The position numbers were made by a program, and so were the translations under genes. Below are positions 57,479-64,000 of a DNA stretch of 64,000 bases, in pieces (within the stretch, counting starts at the first letter, position 1; the number at the start of each line of letters is the position of its first letter). The DNA comes from Protea cynaroides. Taxonomy: Eukaryota; Streptophyta; Magnoliopsida; Proteales; Proteaceae. The stretch covers positions 47,942,663 through 48,006,662 of the forward strand of contig CM053270.1 in the NCBI GenBank assembly GCA_028583415.1. The letters run 5' to 3'. The notes below the pieces were generated by a model, which was given only the letters and a program-made list of their open reading frames with translations, was not told the origin of the DNA and made no database searches.

Positions 57479-58385
57479 TGATGCAGTACAAGTATGCTCT
57501 AGGACAGATAAGGGGTCCTCCAAGGGCCTAAACACAAGACAAGAAGAAGACAAAAGCCAAAACACTGTTCACGTTAACAGTACCAACAGAAATTTTAGAA
57601 AGTTTTTCTTCTTCCTAAATTCAAAAAAAAATTAGATTTGTTTCCTTAAAATTAGTCATTAGTTTTGTTTCCTAAATTTGTTTTGTTTCCTAAGGTTGGT
57701 CATCATATGAGTCAGTCATAGATGTTATTTGTTTTGGAAACTTTCTTAAAAATTATAAAGGGAAGTTTCTCTTTTTTATTTTTGGACATTCATTCTAGGA
57801 ACCAATCCTTCTATCTTTTGTATTTTCTTTTAGCATTATAAATAAAGAGGAAGAAGATGCTAGCAGGAGAATTGGCCAGAGTTTTTATTAAAAAATTCTG
57901 GTTGAGTCTCACTCCGAAACTCCTATTTTGTTCATTTCCGTTTTCAGATAATAATGGTTTTTCAAAAACTCATAACTTCTTCATCCATGGTTGGATCACC
58001 TTCAAATTAGAGTATGTTATCAAGCACATCCTAGAATACTTCCCCTCCAAGTTTGAAGACCTTCCAACGGCTGAATCTCAAGATAAGTAAGTTTTTCCAT
58101 AATTGTATAATTTTGGTTTGCTAAATACCTGTTTGAGACTTACGGGCAAGATTAGTTTCGATCTCACCCGTTGGATCAAGCTCATCTTCTGGGATATTGT
58201 TCCTCATATCCTAAGGATCAAGGATCCCAATTTTTGAAGCATTCTTACATACGGATTTGAAGTTGTGGAATTATTTGTTCAATTTCAATTACTCTTATTT
58301 GTTAAATTTGGGTTTGGACTAAATAGAGATCCTGTAGGAAAGAGGGATCTATGAATGGGATGTGTTGAAACCCTCTTTGCCATCA
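57479..58385 (+). repeat. Solo LTR (907 bp), long form of the TR-GAG LTR
   Basis: Starts TGATGCAGTAC and ends TTGCCATCA, with a perfect 5 bp duplication ATAGT at 57474-57478 and 58386-58390. Positions about 57560-57682 match the TR-GAG LTR (GTACCAACAGAA, TTTTGTTTCCTAAATTTG). The extra 600 bp in the middle contain a TATA box (CATTATAAATAAAGAGG near 57832-57848), which the 262 bp version lacks. It is probably from an autonomous relative. Confidence 0.8.
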
Positions 58386-58390
58386 ATAGT

Positions 58391-59021
58391 AGCATAAGTA
58401 TAACACTCAAACTTGCTCTCAATCCATTTCAGTTGGCAGCTCCTAATGAATATAGTGAGGTACCCAAAGCTGCTAACTATCAGTACTAGGTGAGACAGGT
58501 TTTTGTACCTAATTCTAGGACGGGAATCCTCACAGAATTCATCAGCTCAAGTAAAATGCAATCATGGGATCACGTGGCAAGATATGTTTTAGCTTTGGTG
58601 ATCTCTTAGGAGTGGTCCAGATCCTCTATATCCTGTGCATAGAAAAAGCAAAGGCACTCACATCAAAACTCAATTTCAGTGGTCGTTCCCTTGGCAACGC
58701 AGGTCCACCTGAAATAGAGGAAATCATTTGAGGCAGTGAAGGTATGATTTTAAAAGTTTTCTGAGGTTCTATTCCTGAAGGCTACACTCTTCTAAGACTT
58801 GAGTTGCTAGCTTTACGGACTGGTCTCCATATCTTGGTAGGGAGGTGGAAGGTGACTCAGCTATAATGACTGGTTGGATGAGGAAAGACTCAAGTTGGCC
58901 TTGGTGTCTATCCCGCCTCATTTGTTCCATCATCCACCTTGCTTCCTAAGTGAATACCTCATACCTCATTTCAAACTTTCAATCTATATTACCATCCTTT
59001 TCCTCTTCCAAATTTGAGACA
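58391..59021. other. Unassigned sequence
   Basis: About 630 bp with no ORF of note and no repeat recognised. Confidence 0.35.
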
Positions 59022-60046
59022 TCCTTATCATATTTACAACCATTCATATTTATAAATTAAACAACGAATTTCTGACCTTCCTTCCCAATGGTGATGCTCT
59101 GTGCTCAATCTCTTTTAGAATATCATTTTCAGATCAATTATGGGAATCACTAAACTTTTGCCCTCTTTGTCTTCCTGTAATTCTTCTATAGCATCATGTC
59201 AATTCGACCAGATGTCCCGTGTTTATATTTCAATCTACAAGCCATTCCTCATTAAAGAGCTATAGAGCAAGCAAACCTTCCACTCTGATGCTTAGAACTC
59301 CACAAAGCACATCCTGCACCTTGAATGCACTGATTGAAGATAGAAGACAAGAATCATCCCAACTTCACAAAATTCTATTGTCGACTGATTACAGAGTCTA
59401 ACTTCCAAAAATTCTCTCTTTTTTTTTTCCCTTTCTTGATCTTCTTGGGAGGAAATACTGAAGAGACAAATCAGAAGAAAATGGTAAAAACTATAATTAT
59501 TTGGCTCATATTCATGTTTGATCAAAACCTCCATCCATGGTCTTGTGCAACTAAATCTTGCCTATACAGGAACCATATGTACCCAAAATACCTCTCGAAT
59601 TCATAGACACGTTAAATGAAATATTTCATCTACCATTGTTGGGTTTCCATAGCCAGAGTTAGAAGCCCTAACAGGACTGAAAAGAATCGGGCAACAGATA
59701 TAGTACAAACAGAGAACAGTATGAAAGACTATATACACATTGGTTATCCTCAATCAAAAAGCAAGAAAATCAAAATTGGAACTCAAATTAGAATTACTAT
59801 CGCATAACCTAATTGATTCGAAGCTGTAAACATACCTGAAAGCAAGGGAAATTGAATACGTCAAAGATCAATCCTCAGCAACGAAATAGAAAAACCTATG
59901 GAGAAAAAAATGGGAAACTGAACCGTTTAAAGTTCTTAATGATGAACAGAAAAACAGAAGCAAAGAATCAAATAACAGGGAAAAAATAGAGAATCAAATA
60001 ACAAGGAAAAAATAGAGAATCAAATAACAAGGAAAAAATAGAGAAA

Positions 60047-60096
60047 AAAATTTGGACCATTTCTCGATTTGTGCGTGTCATCCTTGCGCAGGGGCC

Positions 60097-60128
<32 letters not shown>

Positions 60129-60148
60129 TCGGATGTCTCCGAAGAGAC
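60047..60148 (-). ncRNA. U6: U6 spliceosomal snRNA gene
   Basis: Read on the minus strand, the body is intact: GATACAGAGAAGATTAGCAT holds the ACAGAGA box and AGC triad, and ATGACACGCACAAATCGAGA the 3' portion. It ends GGTCCAAA plus a T run (terminator for RNA polymerase III, A run at 60044-60050 on the plus strand). It appears identical to the standard plant U6 except in the 5' stem-loop, which reads GTCTCTTCGGAGAC instead of GTCCCTTCGGGGAC, a compensating pair change. U6 forms the catalytic centre of the spliceosome with U2. Expression is uncertain because the TATA position looks degenerate. Confidence 0.92.
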
Positions 60149-60201
60149 AACATACCACGAGACTGACGTTTCATCAAGTAAGAGAAATCTTTATGGTCCG
60201 G

Positions 60202-60212
60202 CGATATGGGAC
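60202..60212 (-). promoter_or_regulatory. Upstream sequence element of U6
   Basis: Minus strand GTCCCATATCG, one base from the plant snRNA element RTCCCACATCG, and 53 bp upstream of the U6 start, close to the usual spacing. About 23 bp downstream, where a TATA box is expected, the sequence is CTTGATGAAAC, which is not TATA-like. The copy 1 pseudogene has the same non-TATA sequence. Confidence 0.75.
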
Positions 60213-60500
60213 TTTGTTAGCGTTAATAGTCCCTAACCTGAGTCGCTGAGATGCCAAACCCACTCTTGGGATCTGTGTTTAATGGGCCGGACCTGAGTTT
60301 AGTAATGGGCTTGTTAAAACATCTGCCTAGAGTTCTGTGCTAAAATTGGGCAAAGCATAGATCCTGTTTCAATGGTCTTGATTCAGTTATTTATATTTTG
60401 AATAAGATTTTTAGATATTCAGTTATTTGATAAATAACACTTACAGATGTTGCTCAATGGCAAAATGATATTGGAACATAACTTGTTGCAATGAAAGAGG

Positions 60501-60939
60501 ATGACCGGCTGAACATGTGAATACTTTTTTGCCTGGTGTCAGTTCAGCTATATATTTTCAGCTATATATATATACCCACCCATCAGCTATATATATATCC
60601 ACCTACAAGGTATATCCTTAAATCAACCATTTTTCATCTTAACCTATAATGTTAACATTTTTTTTATTTTGGAAAATAAGTATCAATATACCTTGTCAAT
60701 CCATTAAGTGATGAGACCAATCATAACTACAATTTTCAATGTCAATATTACCCTTGAGATTGTTAAAGATCATTTTTACCCTTTTGAATTTTTTTGGTAG
60801 ATTTAGAAAGAGCTTATGAGTCAAGTAAAACAAATTTTTTTTTTTTTGTGTGGGAATGGAACCCACGACCACAAGTTTTACTTTCATCTTCATCCCCTCC
60901 ACTGCCGTTCCCACCACCACCCTCCTCTTCCGGCTCTAA
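60501..60939. other. Unassigned, low-complexity sequence
   Basis: Contains three units of CAGCTATATATAT at 60545-60600 and a T run near 60833-60847. A plus-strand Pro/Ser-rich stretch follows (60885-60960). There is no recognisable gene before the zinc-finger pseudogene. Confidence 0.4.
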
Positions 60940-61448
60940 GTGCCCGCCACCACCATCGCCACCAATGTCGGAGGTAAGATATTTGAGACAGCCGCAACAA
61001 CTCTGGCTATCACCAACCGAAACTCTATGTTAAGATCCCACAAGATCAGCCACCAGAAGAAGAAAAGGAAAATGTGTCGTTTCGCACTAATCTCAACGAT
61101 TCTCCATTACAGCAGCATAGAGCTGGTAAGAAGCCTGAGCTGATCACTCCAAAGATCGCTCGCCTGTAGTGAGTGCAACAAGCAATTTTCTTCTTGGAAG
61201 GCACTGTTTGGGCACATGAGATGTCACCCTGAGCGCACTTGGCGAGGGATCAATCCACCGCCCAATTCTCGACGTCCGTTGTTGTCGTCTCCCAAAAGCC
61301 ATTCAGAGAGTTTTCCAGAGAATTTCACTTAATAGGATCATGAAGTGGATACATGTTTAGTACTGCTATCTAATGGTTCAACTGCAATACATACAGGCTA
61401 TAGGGACTGCAATGAGCCACTGATCTCTGTAGATGTTGATGGAATGTG
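60940..61448 (+). pseudogene. C2H2 zinc-finger (ZAT-like) protein pseudogene
   Basis: From 61165 the plus strand reads CSECNKQFSSWKALFGHMRC, then HPERTWRGINPPPNSRRP, a plant C2H2 finger followed by the WRGINPP signature of a ZAT-like transcription factor subgroup. Upstream in another frame is KKPELITPKIARL, so a two-base loss lies just before the first zinc Cys. Beyond 61329 two consecutive stops (TAA TAG) occur, followed by DHEVDTCLVLLSNGS, which resembles the EEDHEVAACLLMLANG segment of the family. The final TGA is at 61446-61448. These proteins usually bind DNA in the nucleus; this copy is broken and lacks a clear start and second finger. Confidence 0.75.
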
Positions 61449-61777
61449 ATAGAGTTTACTCAACTACTACGAGGGTAGCGTCCTCCTTGAGAAGAAGAGA
61501 AGAATTGAGATAATTGTTTCTATCCTTTTTCATTATGTTCAGTATCCTTTTATATCTGAGTACATCATATTCACTAATCCCTATAACACCATTCAATTAT
61601 AACAACCCCATTTGATCCTTGCACGTATTCCCCCTTTGATACGCACAATCAAATGTAATTCTTAAGGGTAGTGGGTCCCTGTTTGGGTCGGATGCTCCTC
61701 TTGGGTGGGATGATCTCCTCTTGTGTTGCCACCTCATCAACTACCTCAGTTGACACATTGGCTTTCTCAGTAGGCTC
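61449..61777 (-). pseudogene. Ty1/copia polyprotein scrap (integrase-RT linker)
   Basis: The minus strand at about 61655-61777 reads VVDEVATQEEIIPPKRSIRP followed by KQGPTTLKNYI. The R-x-S-x-R-x-x-QGP...LxDY pattern is the linker before RT in copia polyproteins. It is cut on its upstream side by LTR J. The rest of the interval is AT-rich and unassigned. No LTR was identified for it. Confidence 0.55.
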
Positions 61778-62588
61778 TGTCACACCCCAATTCTGAACCA
61801 ACCAGAATGGTGTGAGTGAACCGTCACTGAACCAACAGTTCACACCAGGATCTCAATAAGACCGTGTCCACTCATACAAACCATCGCACATAACCATAAT
61901 TAGAATATAATAAATACAGCGGAAGTCTTTAAATAAATGAACTGAGTATTCTATTGATAAATTTTAATAAGTATTCAATTATCCAAATTCCAAACGTAAT
62001 TAAATATCTTTACATCACTTTAAAAAAATAACTGAAACAAATAAAATAAAGTCAAAGGTACACGTAGAAAGGGCACTCGGATGAAGCGTCATACTCGTCT
62101 TCTCCTGCCTGTACGTCCAGAGCAACAACACCTCCATACGTCGGAGCGTTTATATAGTCGTCCACCGCGTAACCTGCATCAACATCTAAAAACAGTGTAT
62201 ATACAAAGGGTGAGCTCACAACTTAGCTCAGTAAGACAATCAGACAGTGTATCAATATTATATGCATGAGTAACAATCATTTTATGTTGTGGTCTGGTTT
62301 AAGTTTACAATGTGCTATAGAAAGGATTGGCGGCCACCGCACCTCTATACACGAGTGTGTAGCATCGCACAGTAGATCACACCACTGCCGACCCACATGC
62401 ACCCATCATGGAATAGAGATAGAGCTAAGGCATCCACACACCTCCCCTGATGCTCCATCCATACCAACACGTAAGCCCCTATTGGCGAGGGCTTGCAAAC
62501 TGAGCTTGCAACTAACCAATCCTATATGTCATCACAGTAGGCTCTATCCCAGTACAGCTCCCTACAACATAGAGATAGAGCTAGAGCG
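61778..62588 (-). repeat. Truncated chromovirus LTR J
   Basis: Starts TGTCACACCCC with the conserved terminal hairpin and closely follows LTR E (CACTCGGATGAAGCGTCATA; ACTTAGCTCAGTAAGACAAT; TAGAGATAGAGCTAAGGCAT). Homology stops near 62588 where a different LTR-like sequence begins. No PBS lies on its left, so it is a solo or truncated LTR. Confidence 0.85.
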
Positions 62589-63344
62589 TGGTGGTGTGAG
62601 GACAATGGAAAATCGATGTGATCCTCTTCGGGATGGAAATGTGTATCCGTATCGATGAAGATCGATTGTATTCTGTTGGAGTCGCCACCTAGATTAAGGT
62701 CTAGGACCTCTAAAAAATGTAGCCTCATCCTAAGGTAAGACTTCTATTGACTCGTGACCCAATGTATCGGTTCTTTGGTCTGCAAGAGATCGGGTAAGTA
62801 TTCAGGGTACGGTTATGGGAAGGTGTTAGGCACCCAAATCGCCCGATCAATATCGGCCTCCTAAACTTTCCTTAAATTCTAATTTTGACTGCTTGGTCAA
62901 CTGGATGACTAGGGTTCGATGGGGATGTCCTAAACCAAGTTGCTAAGTTGTTCTAACCTAGGGTTCAGCCAATCATGTTTTAAAGCAAATAAACAAGCAA
63001 ATGTAATGTACAATATTATACAGTGAACCGGACCAAAGATGGTTCGGTCTTGGACTGAATCTGAGACGTGTAAGACATCTCAAACTGCCTACGTATTTCA
63101 ATCCTGGAAATCAAGTCCAAAAATGTAGTTCGAAATGGTTTGTATGATTAATGATTATGGAAGTGATTTATGCATTTGCTTCAATTAGATTCTTTGTTGT
63201 TCAAGTTGAAATTTATGCTGGATGTATGGTTGATGGGTGGCTTTGTACCGTATTTGGGATTTCCAAATTGCCTACGTATTCTAGGGTGTGCCCTAGAAAT
63301 CAGGTACAACGTAGTTCGAAAACTTGTGGGAGTCAGATTTGGAA

Positions 63345-63640
63345 TGTGTACCAAAATCCTTCCATTTTTTGTCAATAGGATCTAGGGATGATACCTAAAT
63401 TCCTACCATTTTTATTTGGGATGTGTACCAAATTCTTTCTATTTTTGTTAATAGGATCTAGGGATGATACCTAAATTCCTACCATTTTTATTTGGGATGT
63501 GTATCAAATTCTTTCTATTTTTGTCAATAGGATCTAGGGATGAGACCTAAATTCCTACCATTTTTATTTGGGATGTGTACAAAATTCTTTTTATTTTTGT
63601 TAATAGGATCTAGGGATAAGACCTAAATTCCTACCATTTT
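63345..63640 (+). repeat. 76 bp tandem array, four units
   Basis: Unit begins GGGATGTGTACCAAATTCTT and ends near TCCTACCATTTTTATTT. ATGTGTA recurs at 63421, 63497 and 63573 (period 76). The units differ at only a few positions, which suggests recent expansion or homogenisation. Confidence 0.88.
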
Positions 63641-63658
63641 TATTGTTTCCATTCTTAG

Positions 63659-63880
63659 GTTTTTAGGGTTTCATATCCCTTTTCATTGTGGTTTCCATTT
63701 TTTCAGGGTTTCATACCCTAATTGCTATTTTTCCATTTTTAGGGTTTATTTTGCCCTAATTATTCTTTCCATTTTTAGGGTTTCACTACCCTAATTATTT
63801 TTTTCTTTCCATCTTAGGGTTTCCTACCCTAATTGTTCAATTATATCCATTTTAGGGTGTATCTTGCCCTAGTTGCTATT
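63659..63880 (+). repeat. Series of TAGGGTTT...ACCCTA hairpins
   Basis: Six short inverted units, such as TTAGGGTTTCACTACCCTAA, spaced 35-45 bp apart and separated by T-rich TTTCCATTTTT sequence. Each matches the plant telomere-like TTTAGGG/AAACCCTA (telo-box) on both strands. It directly follows the 76 bp array. Confidence 0.75.
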
Positions 63881-64000
63881 TTTCTATTTTTTTTCTTTCC
63901 AAAACAAATATGGCAAATGAAAACTTTCCAACTATAGCAGTGGTAGTATTCCAAATATAGCAGTGTGCATCCAAACATGACAGTAATCATCCAATATAGC

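Larger units (their letters stand above)
59022..60500 (-). repeat. U6-bearing duplicated segment, copy 2
   Basis: Direct repeat of 46439-47735, starting CATCCTTATCATATTTACAA and ending near CAATGAAAGAGG. Besides U6 it has an extra block at about 60255-60365 and a 26 bp tandem array (three units with AATAACAAGGAAAAAATAGA) at 59967-60045, immediately beyond the U6 terminator. No protein gene recognised. Confidence 0.85.
62589..64000. repeat. LTR-like region of another retrotransposon (runs off the window)
   Basis: Contains GGAGTCGCCACCTAGATTAA, then GGTACGGTTATGGGAAGGTG and TTAGGCACCC. These phrases recur in LTRs of some plant Ty3 elements. They are followed by AAATTGCCTACGTATTCTAG-type sequence, a 76 bp tandem array and TAGGGTTT hairpins. 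No PBS or protein is visible before the window ends. The family assignment is from memory of such LTRs and is tentative. Confidence 0.5.

Noticed and set aside
63345..63640. CRISPR-like array
   Set aside because: The repeat is a contiguous 76 bp tandem with no unique spacers, in a plant genome.

Overview
The window is nuclear DNA of a flowering plant. The evidence is: Ty3 elements primed by initiator Met-tRNA (the 12-base site TGGTATCAGAGC occurs intact five times), a chromodomain-like integrase tail, and a plant-type U6 snRNA gene. It is almost entirely nested transposable elements. I found no intact protein-coding gene, and I cannot name the species.

Left part (1-6908): the 5' half of a minus-strand Ty3/chromovirus-like element (element A). 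It has RT start, protease, gag, a 2.5 kb leader, PBS and a 2.3 kb 5' LTR. The leader carries a long ORF on the opposite (+) strand, resembling the 'putative plant transposon protein' family, with a plausible 5' UTR intron. The same antisense ORF recurs next to the 5' LTR in two other copies (23576-24469 and 34269-35063).

Second part (7318-23568): a plus-strand element with 3.4-3.5 kb LTRs and a non-coding interior, so LARD-like. Its interior holds a 1.6 kb Mutator-like insertion and a solo chromovirus LTR. Beyond its right LTR a second PBS and a partial second interior follow, so the LTR is shared by two bodies.

Third part (23576-37516): minus-strand chromovirus-like copies arranged leader / LTR C / pol-gag-leader / LTR F. 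Again one LTR lies between two bodies. Two solo LTRs of sister subfamilies are inserted, one in LTR C and one in the protease region; both have perfect 5 bp target duplications. A 500 bp N gap lies in the second.

Fourth part (37517-50060): a LINE ORF1-like remnant, two copies of an anonymous repeat (one holding a 1.0 kb Mutator-like element with a near-perfect 9 bp duplication), an Au-SINE-like fragment, long unassigned AT-rich sequence, the first of two U6-bearing segments, a foldback MITE and a LINE 3' end.

Fifth part (50360-58390): a decayed RTE-type LINE into which a gag-only LTR element (TR-GAG type, 262/264 bp LTRs) inserted. That element was itself split by a 1.84 kb palindromic element with an 8 bp duplication. 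A 907 bp solo LTR that looks like the long form of the TR-GAG LTR lies downstream.

Right end (59022-64000): the second U6 segment with an intact U6 body, a C2H2 zinc-finger pseudogene, a Ty1/copia scrap, a truncated chromovirus LTR, and another LTR-like region with a 76 bp tandem array and a series of TAGGGTTT hairpins.

Functional reading: the recognisable sequence is mostly dead transposons with promoter, priming and integration signals still legible. The patterns most worth following are the conserved leader antisense ORF, coordinated motif replacement in LTR promoter-flanking blocks, a conserved hairpin at the LTR/PBS junction, and the U6 duplication with compensating stem changes.
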